Positions 26,045-36,089 are shown, counted from the first letter of the stretch. The stretch: 64,000 nt of DNA from an uncultured Clostridia bacterium (GCA_947038565.1 CAMQWP010000002.1:124001-188000); one strand, 5' to 3'. Made by a program: numbers and translations. The notes: generated from the letters alone by a model not told the origin.

Positions 26045-26695
26045 TTAACCTTTTATTCTTTGAACAGCCGCAGCAGGATCAGAAGCACCGAACACTGCAT
26101 TACCAGCGACTAATACATCAGCACCGCAAGCGACTACACGAGAAGCATTATCACAGTTAATACCGCCATCAACTTCTATTTTAATATCAAGATTACGCTC
26201 TGTGATGATTTGCTTTAGAGCCATGATTTTCTGATCAGTTTCAGCAATATAAGATTGACCGCCAAACCCTGCATAAACACCCATAAGCACAACCATATCT
26301 ATCTTATGAATATAAGGCAAGATAAGATCAAGTGACTTATCAGGATTAAGAGCAAGACCACACTTAGCACCCATGCTTTTAATAGTATCTAACGCACCGT
26401 GAATATCACTTGACGAGTCAGGGTGGAAAGTAACAATATCCGCACCGCTAGTAACGAATTGAGCGACATATTTCTCTGGGTTCATGATCATCAAATGCAC
26501 ATCGAAAGGCAACTTTGAATAAGATCGAACAGCCTTTACAGCAGGCATGCCAAAAGTCAAGTTTGGCACAAAAGTACCGTCCATTACATCTACATGCACG
26601 TAGTCAGCACCCCACTTTTCTACGCACGCAACACTCTCACCAAGCATTGCAAAATCACCAGACAATATCGATGGTGCAATTAGTACTTTAGTCAT
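26045..26695 (-). CDS. rpe: ribulose-phosphate 3-epimerase
   Basis: A 216-residue TIM-barrel enzyme interconverting ribulose-5-P and xylulose-5-P in the pentose phosphate pathway. The motifs are complete: IAPSILSGDF with the Ser, YVHVDVMDGTFVPNLTFG (metal-binding His/Asp), PFDVHLMI, VMGVYAGFGGQSYI and IEVDGGINCDN. One small variation is MGVYAG where VNPGFGGQ-type proteins have VEPG. It overlaps rsgA by 8 bp, so the two are translationally coupled. Confidence 0.96.
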   Translation of the reverse strand: MTKVLIAPSILSGDFAMLGESVACVEKWGADYVHVDVMDGTFVPNLTFGMPAVKAVRSYSKLPFDVHLMIMNPEKYVAQFVTSGADIVTFHPDSSSDIHGALDTIKSMGAKCGLALNPDKSLDLILPYIHKIDMVVLMGVYAGFGGQSYIAETDQKIMALKQIITERNLDIKIEVDGGINCDNASRVVACGADVLVAGNAVFGASDPAAAVQRIKG

Positions 26696-27611
26696 ATCTC
26701 TTCCTCCATTTATCTAATAAATCTTTATAAAGCGTCATATATCTCTCGTAGCGTTCCGCACTCAAAAGACCTTTATCCACAGCATTTTTAACACCGCAAT
26801 CAGGCTCATTATAGTGGCAACAGCCACGGAACTTACAATCCGCCCTAAAGTTATCAAAGTCAGTAAAATACCCCGATAATTCAGCAGGATCAAAGTCCAC
26901 CAATTCAAGCACTGAGAAGCCACAAGTATCAGCAAGTCTAATACCATGACCTATGTCAAATATCTCAACAGTTCTAGTAGTATGCCTGCCACGTTCGACC
27001 TTTCGAGAAAGCTCTCCAACCTCTAGCATTTGTCTACCTACAATAGCGTTTACTATAGACGATTTACCTACAGCAGACTGACCCGCAAGTGACACAAAAT
27101 GATCTTTTATCATACCAGAAAACTCGTCAATACCTTCGCCAGTAAGACTACTAACGTATGCAATATCAGCGATATCATTATACGAATTATCCACATTTTT
27201 TCTAAATTCTTCGTCCATGATATCAGTCTTGTTCACACAAATAATAGGCTTAATATCCTGAATGATACAGTTAATAAGTAGCTTATCTACGAGTAGAAAA
27301 TCAGGTCTTGGTATCGGAGCGATACATATAACTATCGCGTCGATATTAGTAACGTAAGGTCGTGTTAGCTTGTTTTTTCTCGGAAAAATGCGTTCAATAG
27401 CACCTTTTCCCGCCTTATAGACTGATATTTCGACATAATCACCAATGTAGATATCACCTAGCACTCTCAGTTTACCGCGACCAGTACAGTTGACAATACT
27501 ACCGTCTTGCAACAGCACATCGTATAGTCCGCCTACACCTTTTATAACTTGACCAGACCTTAGATCTTTTGCGATCTTAGTATTATTAGTTTGCTTGATA
27601 CTTACCTCCAT
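26688..27611 (-). CDS. rsgA: ribosome small-subunit GTPase RsgA/CpgA
   Basis: A 307-residue circularly permuted GTPase. An N-terminal OB fold (roughly 20-80) is followed by G4 VNKTD, G5, G1 SLAGQSAVGKSSIVN, G2 RHTTR and G3 ADTCGF, in the permuted order diagnostic of RsgA, then a zinc knuckle CKFRGCCHYNEPDCGV. It checks late 30S assembly. The only start available is the ATG at 27611; a GGAGG motif lies just inside the gene rather than before it, so initiation is not textbook. In Bacillus the gene directly upstream is prkC, which is absent here. Confidence 0.95.
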   Translation of the reverse strand: MEVSIKQTNNTKIAKDLRSGQVIKGVGGLYDVLLQDGSIVNCTGRGKLRVLGDIYIGDYVEISVYKAGKGAIERIFPRKNKLTRPYVTNIDAIVICIAPIPRPDFLLVDKLLINCIIQDIKPIICVNKTDIMDEEFRKNVDNSYNDIADIAYVSSLTGEGIDEFSGMIKDHFVSLAGQSAVGKSSIVNAIVGRQMLEVGELSRKVERGRHTTRTVEIFDIGHGIRLADTCGFSVLELVDFDPAELSGYFTDFDNFRADCKFRGCCHYNEPDCGVKNAVDKGLLSAERYERYMTLYKDLLDKWRKRYD

Positions 27612-27718
27612 ATCGCACTATCACATTAGTTTATAAGACAAAAAATGATACGCTAGATTATATTACAAAATTAAATCAATATACTTGTATTATTAGTGAC
27701 AAAATACACTTTAAAAAA

Positions 27719-28930
27719 CTAGTCTTGATCGTCGTAGTTATCGTCTTGATCATCGAAACCACCGTCAACATATAACTCATCTTCGTCGAATTCTTCATCT
27801 TGATACATCACGTCATCATCGTCTTGATCACTCTCAGAATAATCTTTTTCGACAACATAACTACTTACATCAGACTGGTAAGCGTCGACGATATTACCCG
27901 CCTCAAGCACACTACGTCTTAACTGACCGCAAGCACCTTCTATATCACTACCCATAGTACGCCTAAGAGTGACAGACACTCCCTCGTCTTCTAGGAACTC
28001 GATAAAGTCTTGTACTCTATTTTTATTAGTAGCACGCATGTCACGTTCTTTTACATAATTGAGATTAATAATGTTAAGGTGACAAGGCAAGCCTCTAAGC
28101 AACCTTGACAATTCTTCAGCACATTCGATAGTGTCATTAAGCCCTTCCATCATAGAATACTCAAAGATAATCCTTCTACCAGTCTTCTTGAAATAGAACC
28201 TTACCGCCTTCATTAACTCGCGGATATTATACGCCTTATTTACTGGCATAATCTCGTCTCTTAAGATATCGTTTGGAGCATGAAGAGAGATAGTAAGCGT
28301 AACGCCTGGCATGTCCTCTACTAGCGAATAAATCTTATCGCAAAGCCCACAAGTAGACAATGAAATATTACGCTTTCCAATATTAAGTCCGTTATCATGG
28401 TTTGCAAGTTTAAGAAATTTTATCACATTATCATAGTTATCTAACGGCTCACCGCTACCCATAAGTACGATATTAGTTATACATCTTTCGCCATGCTCTG
28501 ATATGTCACGATTGACAGCGATTACCTCGCCTAACATCTCGCCCGCACTCATATTTCTCACAAGACCATCAAGACCTGACGCACAGAACTTACAATTCAT
28601 ACGGCAACCTACTTGAGTACTGATACATATAGTATTACCATACTTATAACTCATAAGCACGCCTTCTATAATATTGCCATCAGCAAGCGAAAATATATAC
28701 TTTCTAGTGCCGTCTTTTTTTGACACAAGACAGCTATGGATCTTGACAGTATTCGCCTCGTAATTCTCCATAAGTTTAGCGATTAATGCATTTGGAAGAT
28801 TCGCCATCTCTGAGAATTCTCGACCTTTTGACAACCAGTCAAATATCTGCTTAGCACGGAACTTAGGCTCGCCTAATTCGACAAGAATACCCTGCCACTC
28901 TTCTAGAGTATAATCAAGTGCATTTAACAT
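27719..28930 (-). CDS. rlmN: 23S rRNA/tRNA adenine C2-methyltransferase RlmN with acidic tail
   Basis: A 403-residue radical-SAM enzyme that methylates A2503 of 23S rRNA and A37 of some tRNAs. The Fe-S motif is CRMNCKFCASG, followed by NIVLMGSGEPLDNYDNV, ISLSTCGL and SLHAPND. The C-terminal catalytic Cys is in GSDIEGACGQLR. After about residue 350 the protein carries an extra tail of roughly 50 residues, very rich in Asp and Glu, that RlmN normally lacks. It overlaps rsmB by 7 bp and precedes rsgA by 107 bp. Confidence 0.95.
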   Translation of the reverse strand: MLNALDYTLEEWQGILVELGEPKFRAKQIFDWLSKGREFSEMANLPNALIAKLMENYEANTVKIHSCLVSKKDGTRKYIFSLADGNIIEGVLMSYKYGNTICISTQVGCRMNCKFCASGLDGLVRNMSAGEMLGEVIAVNRDISEHGERCITNIVLMGSGEPLDNYDNVIKFLKLANHDNGLNIGKRNISLSTCGLCDKIYSLVEDMPGVTLTISLHAPNDILRDEIMPVNKAYNIRELMKAVRFYFKKTGRRIIFEYSMMEGLNDTIECAEELSRLLRGLPCHLNIINLNYVKERDMRATNKNRVQDFIEFLEDEGVSVTLRRTMGSDIEGACGQLRRSVLEAGNIVDAYQSDVSSYVVEKDYSESDQDDDDVMYQDEEFDEDELYVDGGFDDQDDNYDDQD

Positions 28931-30189
28931 TTTCTTAACCTCGCAATAAAGAATCCGTCAAGACCTTTTCCGTCCGGAAGAAGCTGTATAAATCCTTTAT
29001 TTTCCATATCTATATCCATTATTTCTAACTGTACATCATCTCTCATCTTAAGCGTTTTGCCGATGATATTGTAGTTCTCCTCACGTAGCATAGTACATGT
29101 TGAGTAGATAATAACACCACCGCTTTTAGTATAATCAATGGCGTTTTGAAGTATAGCGTATTGGATTTCAGCAAGTTCATTAACCCCATCCATAGTCTTA
29201 CTTAGATAGATATCAGCCTTTTTACCCGCAACTCCAAGCCCACTACATGGCACGTCAGCAAGCACTAGATCGTATTTATAGAAATAATCATGTACTCTTA
29301 CTGTCGCATCCATAACATCAGCGTCAATGCAACTAACGTCCATTCTCTCTGCGTACTCGCGAATTTGTTTCACTCTATGAGGGTGAATATCAGTCGCTGT
29401 AATGTTTAGATTTTTCGCAAGCTCTGTCATATAAACTGCCTTACCACCAGGAGCGGAGCAAATATCTAATATGTTATCTCCGTCTTTAACAGCAGCAGCC
29501 TTTACAACCACCATGCTCGATGGTGACTGGAAAGTTATATCGCCAAGTTTGAATAAATCACCTATATAGGCATTATTTTGAACGTAGAAACCGCCATAGC
29601 CTGATGGAGTATACTCTACGCCCTCATTCTCTAGCATTTTCGCAAGTTTATCAAGGCTTACATACTTAGTATTTGGACGAATATGCTCTAGCGTATGTGC
29701 TTTAGTCTTGATTATATTAGTAGCGACTTCCGCGCCGTATTGTTTGAAATACGCATTCACTACCCACATTGGCACAGAATGCTCTACTGATAGACACTCT
29801 TTAGTATCTTCTGGCAATACGTAATCATAACCGATACAGTTTTTAAGCACGGCATTTACAAACCCTGCTTGAGACTTTTTATTCGCATAAGTAGCAAGGT
29901 CAACCATCTCATACACTACCGCATGATCTGGCACACTATTAAGATATCTAAGCATATACATGCCTAGTTTCAAGATAGTAGTTACTTTCTTTTGAGGTCT
30001 TGATGGTACGATTTTGTTCAAGAAATACTCGATATTAACATTGTTTTCTACCACACCATAAACAATTTTCGTTACCAAACCACGATTATCGCACTTATCG
30101 ATAACCTCGCCTAAAATAATATTGCTATAAGCACCCTCTCGGAAAATCTTATCTAACACATCAAAAGCCAATCTAAAGTCTTTATTCAT
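28924..30189 (-). CDS. rsmB: 16S rRNA m5C methyltransferase RsmB (Sun family)
   Basis: A 421-residue protein. An N-terminal NusB-like RNA-binding domain (about 1-130; RLAFDVLDKIF, AVVYEMVDLATYANKKSQAGFVNAVLK) precedes a SAM-dependent methyltransferase with ILDICSAPGGKAVYM (motif I), ADVPCSGLGV (motif IV with catalytic Cys) and YSTCTM (motif VI with the second Cys). It methylates C967 of 16S rRNA. I chose ATG 30189 because AGGAG lies 5 nt upstream; the 20 codons beyond lack a site. It starts the rsmB-rlmN pair. Confidence 0.93.
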   Translation of the reverse strand: MNKDFRLAFDVLDKIFREGAYSNIILGEVIDKCDNRGLVTKIVYGVVENNVNIEYFLNKIVPSRPQKKVTTILKLGMYMLRYLNSVPDHAVVYEMVDLATYANKKSQAGFVNAVLKNCIGYDYVLPEDTKECLSVEHSVPMWVVNAYFKQYGAEVATNIIKTKAHTLEHIRPNTKYVSLDKLAKMLENEGVEYTPSGYGGFYVQNNAYIGDLFKLGDITFQSPSSMVVVKAAAVKDGDNILDICSAPGGKAVYMTELAKNLNITATDIHPHRVKQIREYAERMDVSCIDADVMDATVRVHDYFYKYDLVLADVPCSGLGVAGKKADIYLSKTMDGVNELAEIQYAILQNAIDYTKSGGVIIYSTCTMLREENYNIIGKTLKMRDDVQLEIMDIDMENKGFIQLLPDGKGLDGFFIARLRKC

Positions 30190-30275
30190 CAATACTCCTA
30201 TATCACATACAAAATTCGCATGTAAATTTTTTCTTAAATATGCGCACAAAATGCCATAATAATTTTTACTCTTAC

Positions 30276-30305
30276 ATTATATCATATAAGGATAATATAT
30301 TGCAA
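30276..30305 (-). promoter_or_regulatory. promoter of rsmB-rlmN
   Basis: On the - strand: -35 TTGCAA (30300-30305), 18-bp spacer, -10 TATAAT (30276-30281), about 85 bp upstream of ATG 30189. Confidence 0.65.
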
Positions 30306-30369
30306 CTATAAAGCGATCAAAATTCCACTTAAAACGCCTCAACACAAATATAATAACCCATAAATACAA

Positions 30370-30396
30370 AAGAAGCACGCAACAAGCGTACTTCTT
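30370..30396 (-). terminator. terminator downstream of fmt
   Basis: AAGAAGCACGC pairs with GCGTACTTCTT (one mismatch) around a 5-nt loop, with a T-rich stretch on the - strand, 30 bp past the fmt stop. Confidence 0.7.
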
Positions 30397-30425
30397 AAAA
30401 TCAAACTATAAAATTATATTCTATA

Positions 30426-31349
30426 CTAGCCCAGAATACTACCTACAAGCACTTCATGACCTCTTAGATAATCACAAGCATTCATAGCTTTGCAATTAGG
30501 CATTTGCAAGCAAGTGATAGCAATACTACCAGTAGCACACGCAACTAAAAGAGTGTCTTTACTAGCGATAACCTCACCGATTTTACCGCATACACTACTA
30601 TTATCTACAACATACGCTTTATGCACTTTGACTATTACGCCATCTAAAGCGGTAAAAGCACAAGGCCAAGGATGCATTCCTCTTATAAAATTATGTATAG
30701 CCTGTGCGTCATTATTCCAATCAATTAATCCATCAGCTTTTTTTAGCATGTGACAGAATGTCGCCATGGAAGCGTCTTGAGGAGTATATACCGCCTCACC
30801 GCTCTCGATAATGTCGAGTGCCTCTATTAATGCTGATGCACCGATATCTTTTAGCCTGTCAAATAATTCGCCTGATGTTTCACTTTCTGTAATATCCGTC
30901 TTACTCATAAGCAGGACATCTCCGCTATCAACCTCGTACTCTGTTCTCATGATAGCGACGCCAGTTTCCGCATCACCATTCAAAATACTTGCTTGTATAG
31001 GACAGCTACCTCTATATTTAGGAAGCAAGCTCGCATGGACATTGATAACGCCATGCTTTGGCATTGCTAAAATCTCTCTCGACAATATCTGACCGAAAGC
31101 ACATGTAACAAATATATCAGCATTCAAATCGCGTAGATCCTCTACGCCTTCACGAGAAATACGTTCGTACTGCAATACCTTTAAGCCAAGCCTTTCAGCT
31201 GCCACTTTGACAGCAGGGGGCATAAGTTTATTGCGATTACCCAGCCTATCAGGAGGAGTAACTACGGCTAATATCTCATGATGAGAGTTTGCTATCGCCT
31301 CTAACGAACTAGTCGCAAAGTCTGGCGTGCCAAGAAAAACTATTCTCAT
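30426..31349 (-). CDS. fmt: methionyl-tRNA formyltransferase
   Basis: A 307-residue enzyme that formylates initiator Met-tRNA. The N-terminal formyltransferase domain has VFLGTPDFATSSLEAI at the start and the active-site stretch NVHASLLPKYRGSCPIQASI followed by TEYEVDSGDV (Asn-His-Asp triad). The C-terminal OB-like domain begins around residue 205 (FIRGMHPWPCAF). It starts 3 bp after the def stop codon, forming the classic def-fmt pair with the deformylase. Confidence 0.96.
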   Translation of the reverse strand: MRIVFLGTPDFATSSLEAIANSHHEILAVVTPPDRLGNRNKLMPPAVKVAAERLGLKVLQYERISREGVEDLRDLNADIFVTCAFGQILSREILAMPKHGVINVHASLLPKYRGSCPIQASILNGDAETGVAIMRTEYEVDSGDVLLMSKTDITESETSGELFDRLKDIGASALIEALDIIESGEAVYTPQDASMATFCHMLKKADGLIDWNNDAQAIHNFIRGMHPWPCAFTALDGVIVKVHKAYVVDNSSVCGKIGEVIASKDTLLVACATGSIAITCLQMPNCKAMNACDYLRGHEVLVGSILG

Positions 31350-31352
31350 AAA

Positions 31353-31805
31353 TTACTCTTGCTCCTCGGTATGTTTTCTATCATAGAAAAGCACACCTTC
31401 TAAATGATCAAGCTCATGACAGTAAGCACGAGCGTCAAGACCCGTAAGCTCCTGACAAATCAACTTGCCATATCTATCTTGATACTCAGCCATAACATGC
31501 ATAGGACGGTCAACTTCACAATTAACACCCTCTACACTAAGACAACCTTCTACACCGATTTGACTACCCGCAACGCCACAAATACGCGGATTTATCGCCT
31601 CAATAAAAACGTTACCAGTATCAATAACAACTGCCTTTCTAAGTATTCCTATTTGTGGTGCAGCAAGACCGACACCGTCAGCAAGCTCCATAGTATCATA
31701 CATATCATCTAATAGCTTGTGAAGTTTAACATTAAAATCCGAAACTGCCCTACATTTTTTTCTAAGTTGCGGGTCACCATCTTTTACAATATCTCTAATT
31801 GCCAT
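31353..31805 (-). CDS. def: peptide deformylase
   Basis: A 150-residue metalloenzyme that removes the N-formyl group from new proteins. All three signature motifs are present: GVGLAAPQIG, EGCLSV (metal Cys) and CHELDHLEG (HExxH with catalytic Glu). It is first in the def-fmt operon, with GGGAG ahead of its ATG and a clear promoter at 31835-31863. Confidence 0.97.
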   Translation of the reverse strand: MAIRDIVKDGDPQLRKKCRAVSDFNVKLHKLLDDMYDTMELADGVGLAAPQIGILRKAVVIDTGNVFIEAINPRICGVAGSQIGVEGCLSVEGVNCEVDRPMHVMAEYQDRYGKLICQELTGLDARAYCHELDHLEGVLFYDRKHTEEQE

Positions 31806-31834
31806 CTTTTATCTCCCTTTATTTTTATAACTCC

Positions 31835-31863
31835 ATTATAACGCTAATTCAATAAATTTGCAA
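31835..31863 (-). promoter_or_regulatory. promoter of def-fmt
   Basis: On the - strand: -35 TTGCAA (31858-31863), 17-bp spacer, -10 TATAAT (31835-31840), 30 bp from the def ATG. Confidence 0.75.
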
Positions 31864-32465
31864 ATGATATTATTTATGTTTGTAAAGTAATTTGTATAAT
31901 AACCAAATAAAATAAATTATTAGCATATTATAAAATACACTTTTTATTCATATTTTATTCATAAGTTATAAGATATTTATACTGATATAAGTAAATATCT
32001 AGTCAAAATATTCAGTTAGATTTATATAATTCATTTATATAAGTATCGTTATCTATTTCCATTAAATTACATATTGCTACAAATTATTACATTCTCTGAC
32101 ATTCTTCGACAAAATTAAACTTTTAAAAACTTTACATTTAAAATTGCAAAAACACATTTTTTAGAAGTTTTTTGGTATTAAAACACTAGAAAATCAAATA
32201 TATTTAAATAAGACTTTCTTATTTAAAGAATAAATCTAAATAATATTACGTTTATTTCATATATTACTTAATACAAGTATTTTCATAAAAACGATTACGT
32301 CTTATTTTGCAATAATTATTATACTAAAACAAACTTCAATATTAGATATATGAAATACATTAGTACAATATTATGCGTTCATTATTAATAATATATAAAT
32401 ATATTTGATGCATATAATATTTGAATTTATACTAAATTGATGTGTATTTAATACATATACACTTG
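31864..32465. other. 600-bp AT-only-like desert between def and priA
   Basis: No frame, stem-loop terminator or repeat is convincing. The base composition is extremely AT-rich even for this genome. It lies downstream of priA and upstream of the def promoter, interrupting an otherwise compact housekeeping block. Confidence 0.6.
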
Positions 32466-34667
32466 TTAGCTCATACTTTGAGGATTGATCTCTACAAACG
32501 ATGAAACTCCTCTACTTTTTTTATCGTCTAAAATATTATGTATATCGGATATCAATTTTTGTTCATTATTTCTATTTATTCTCATGACTATCTGGTACCG
32601 AAATTTACTTTGAATACGCGTAACTGGTGACTTCATCGCTTGCAAGTAGATAAATTCTTCAGGACAAGTTGCTTTTATCAGCTTCAAATTACCGAAAATA
32701 CTTTTTGCAGTATCCACACATTTATCTTCACTCTCCGATGTGACTAGCACTCTGATAATAGTAGTGTAAGGCGGAAAACTAGTTACTTTTCTATTATTCA
32801 CTTCCTTTTCAAAAAACCCTTTATAGTCATAGCTTTTAATAAAATTAAATAGGTAATGCTTTGGAGAATATGTCTGTATCAGCACGCGACCTTTCTTTAT
32901 ACTTCTACCACACCTACCCGCTACTTGAGTGATTAATTGAAATGTTCTTTCACTCGATCTATAGTCACTAAAGTACAAACTCATATCCGCGTCTAATACT
33001 CCAACCAGCGTAACATCTGGAAAATCATGCCCTTTTGCTATCATTTGAGTACCTACAAGCACCTTAGCTTCGCCCTCTTTGAAAGCACCTAATATATCAA
33101 GATACGCTGTCTTTGTAGAAGTAGTATCATTATCCATACGCAAAATACCCACTTCATTTCCTAGCAAATCTCTTAGCTCTCTGACTACTCGCTCAGTACC
33201 GATTTTTCCTTGTTTTATCGACTCACTTCCGCAATCAGGACACTGAGTAAGCGGTTTAAATTTCTTGCCACAATAGTGACACTTCAATAGATTATCTTGA
33301 TGATGATAAGTAAGTGAAACATCACAATCAGTACACTTTGCGATATAGCCACAGCTTTTACACTGCATGTACGAGGCAAAACCTCTACGGTTCAAGAATA
33401 TCATTGCTTGGTTTCCAGCCTCGACAGTATCTATAATACTCTCTTTAAGCTCGCTTGAAAACAACCCGAAATTGCCACGTCTAAGCTCGCCCGCCATGTC
33501 AATAATTTCGACTTCAGGCATGCCGTTTTTCGATATTCTCTTATCCATCACAGCGATTTCATACTCGCCTTTATTAGCCTTTTGATAACTGTCAACTGAT
33601 GGCGTTGCACTGCCTATCACTATATGACACTTATTATAAACTGCTCTATATGTTGCTATATCAATAGTATTATATCTTGGATTTGACTCACTTATGTAAC
33701 TCGAATCATGTTCCTCATCTATTATTATCACGCCTACATCACGAATTGGTGCAAATATTGCTGATCTAGCGCCTACTACTATCCTAGCATCACCATCATA
33801 AATTCTACGCCATTCATCATATCTTTCACCGTCAGACAATCCACTATGCAACATGGCAACCATATCACCAAATCTTCCGCGGAAAATTCTAAGAATTTGC
33901 GGTGTCAATGATATTTCTGGGACTAACATTATTGCGGTTTTCCCTTCTGCAAGGACTTTTTCGATACATGATAGATACACTTCAGTTTTACCACTGCCTG
34001 TGACACCATGCAATAGTATCACGTCTTTTTCACTTTTAAATACTTTATCTACCGCATTATTTTGCATATCAGTTAGTTTTACAGTGATATCAGTAGCAGA
34101 CAAACCTTTAAAAGGAGTACGTTTCACTTCTATACCATACCTATCTATGACGCCAATCTTCACAAGCGCATTGATAGCACTATTACTAAACTCGGTCGCC
34201 AGAATAGTGAAGAATTCTCCGCCTTCCTTTAACCTCTCCAGCACAGCGATCTGAGATTTTGCACGCTTAGGTACTAGAGATAACATTTGATCATAAGTCA
34301 TGCTCTCCGACAAACTGCAATATTCTTTAATCTTCGCCTTGACCTTATTACCTCTAAGTTTTGACGGTATGAACAATCTAAGACTATCAACATAGCGTAT
34401 AAAGAATTTTTCTTTCATAAACGACATCAATTTGATCATTTCAGGCAATATTAACGGATTTTCATCAAGTTTTCGCACAACACACTTCAAGTCAGTGCCA
34501 TATTCACTATACTCCGACTTGCTTATGCAATATCCTTCTATTGTTCTATTACCAAAAGGCACAAGTACACGATCGCCACATTCCACATCAAAGTTGACGG
34601 GTATTTGATAGTCAAATATCCTATCTACTTCACTATTAGATATATCTACTATAACTCTAGCTACCAC
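32466..34667 (-). CDS. priA: primosomal protein N' (replication restart helicase PriA)
   Basis: A 733-residue helicase that reloads the replisome at stalled forks. In order: a 3'-DNA-binding domain (DYQIP near the start, VPFGNR), a winged-helix region, Walker A LLHGVTGSGKTEVYL, motif II IIDEEHD and helicase motifs GSATPSVDS. The zinc-binding strand has CKSCGYIAKCTDCD and CHYCGKKF..CPDCGS, with eight Cys for two zinc ions. VGTQMIAKGHDFPDVTLVGV and QVAGRCGRS follow. Full length and intact. Transcription would continue from the coaBC side only past a terminator at 34863. Confidence 0.96.
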   Translation of the reverse strand: MVARVIVDISNSEVDRIFDYQIPVNFDVECGDRVLVPFGNRTIEGYCISKSEYSEYGTDLKCVVRKLDENPLILPEMIKLMSFMKEKFFIRYVDSLRLFIPSKLRGNKVKAKIKEYCSLSESMTYDQMLSLVPKRAKSQIAVLERLKEGGEFFTILATEFSNSAINALVKIGVIDRYGIEVKRTPFKGLSATDITVKLTDMQNNAVDKVFKSEKDVILLHGVTGSGKTEVYLSCIEKVLAEGKTAIMLVPEISLTPQILRIFRGRFGDMVAMLHSGLSDGERYDEWRRIYDGDARIVVGARSAIFAPIRDVGVIIIDEEHDSSYISESNPRYNTIDIATYRAVYNKCHIVIGSATPSVDSYQKANKGEYEIAVMDKRISKNGMPEVEIIDMAGELRRGNFGLFSSELKESIIDTVEAGNQAMIFLNRRGFASYMQCKSCGYIAKCTDCDVSLTYHHQDNLLKCHYCGKKFKPLTQCPDCGSESIKQGKIGTERVVRELRDLLGNEVGILRMDNDTTSTKTAYLDILGAFKEGEAKVLVGTQMIAKGHDFPDVTLVGVLDADMSLYFSDYRSSERTFQLITQVAGRCGRSIKKGRVLIQTYSPKHYLFNFIKSYDYKGFFEKEVNNRKVTSFPPYTTIIRVLVTSESEDKCVDTAKSIFGNLKLIKATCPEEFIYLQAMKSPVTRIQSKFRYQIVMRINRNNEQKLISDIHNILDDKKSRGVSSFVEINPQSMS

Positions 34668-34862
34668 TTGAAACCTCCTGTATTTTGTTATTAATAATAG
34701 TCATTATTATATATCATTATATCAAAAATTGCGAATAAAGTAAATACATAATAGCCATTATTTAAAAACTTTGACTATTTATCAGCTACGAGTATGTAAT
34801 ACTAGTTATATACACTGCTTATGCCCAGTTATATCCACTACTTATACAATGATTATAAAAAA

Positions 34863-34886
34863 AACTGCACTCATAAGAGTACAGTT
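34863..34886 (-). terminator. intrinsic terminator downstream of coaBC
   Basis: AACTGCACTC pairs with GAGTACAGTT around ATAA, followed by TTTTTTTT on the - strand, 20 bp past the coaBC stop. Confidence 0.85.
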
Positions 34887-34904
34887 ATTATTATTTTAAA
34901 TATA

Positions 34905-36089
34905 TTATAACTTTAGCATGCTGTCCACTATCACTGTCGCAACTTCGGTTTTTGGCATGATATCATATGGCACGACTTGACCGATTGTATTTATAATAGT
35001 AACGATATTAGTATCCACATTAAATCCTGCACCTTTTACAGTCACATCATTCGCGACCACCATGTCAGCATTCTTAGACACTAGTTTATTACTAGCATTT
35101 TCTATAAGGTTACTAGTTTCCGCACTAAATATAATTAATTTTTTATCGCCTTTAATCTTACCTACTGCTCTAGCAATATCTACATTTTTAACTAGTTCAA
35201 GCGTGATAGTCTTAGACTTTATCTTCTCGTTGCTACAAACTACTGGCTTATAATCGGATGGTGCTGCCGCCATGATAATATAATCACTATCGGCAGTATT
35301 ATCCATAACAACATTATACATATCATCAGTACTTATTACATACACGGACGAAAATTCATTAGGAATACAAACACTTACACTTCCATAAACTAATTTAACA
35401 ATTGCACCGCGAGCGTGACACTCACTTGCTATTGCTATACCCATTTTACCACTAGAATGATTCGTAATAACTCTAACTGCGTCGATAGCTTCTTCAGTTC
35501 CGCCACAAGTAATAAGCACTTTCTTGCCTTCAAGATCACGAGTACGGCTAAGTAACTGAACCACTCTCTCGACTAATATTTCAGGTTCTTGCATTTTACC
35601 AACACCTACATCACCACAAGCAAGTCTACCAGAAGTAGGCTCTTCAAAGTGATAACCATAGCCTTTAAGAGTATTCATATTAAATTGGAAGATCATGTTA
35701 TTAAACATGCCAGTATTCATCGCTGGAGCTATTAATTTAATACTATTTGTACTAGCCATCACAGTAGTAGTAAGCATATCATCAGCAATACCACAAGCAA
35801 TTTTGCCTATAACATTCGCAGTAGCGGGAGCGATCAATATAAGATCTGCTTTTTGAGCAAGAGAAATATGCTCTATATTAAAAGATTGAACAGGACTAAA
35901 AGTGTCTGTCACAACAGGTCGATGCGACAGACTCTCAAAAGTCTTCGGAGCGACAAATTTAGTAGCATTGTTAGTCATAATAACATCGACATTAGCGCCT
36001 AGCTTAACAAGCCTAGACACTATCTCGCATGATTTATAACAAGCAATACCGCCTGTCACTCCTAATAAAATATTTTTACCTTTTAACAT
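34905..36089 (-). CDS. coaBC: bifunctional phosphopantothenoylcysteine decarboxylase/synthetase
   Basis: A 394-residue bifunctional enzyme of coenzyme A synthesis. The N-terminal CoaC flavin decarboxylase has GVTGGIACYKSCEI, the active-site region SFNIEHISLAQKADLILIAPATANVIGKIACGIADDMLT (in part), PAMNTGMF, and the catalytic Cys in GRLACGDVGVGKM. The CoaB synthetase starts near residue 185 with KVLITCGGTEEAIDAVRVITNHSSGKMG. Its ATG shares one base with the rpoZ stop (TAATG), so translation is coupled. Confidence 0.96.
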   Translation of the reverse strand: MLKGKNILLGVTGGIACYKSCEIVSRLVKLGANVDVIMTNNATKFVAPKTFESLSHRPVVTDTFSPVQSFNIEHISLAQKADLILIAPATANVIGKIACGIADDMLTTTVMASTNSIKLIAPAMNTGMFNNMIFQFNMNTLKGYGYHFEEPTSGRLACGDVGVGKMQEPEILVERVVQLLSRTRDLEGKKVLITCGGTEEAIDAVRVITNHSSGKMGIAIASECHARGAIVKLVYGSVSVCIPNEFSSVYVISTDDMYNVVMDNTADSDYIIMAAAPSDYKPVVCSNEKIKSKTITLELVKNVDIARAVGKIKGDKKLIIFSAETSNLIENASNKLVSKNADMVVANDVTVKGAGFNVDTNIVTIINTIGQVVPYDIMPKTEVATVIVDSMLKL

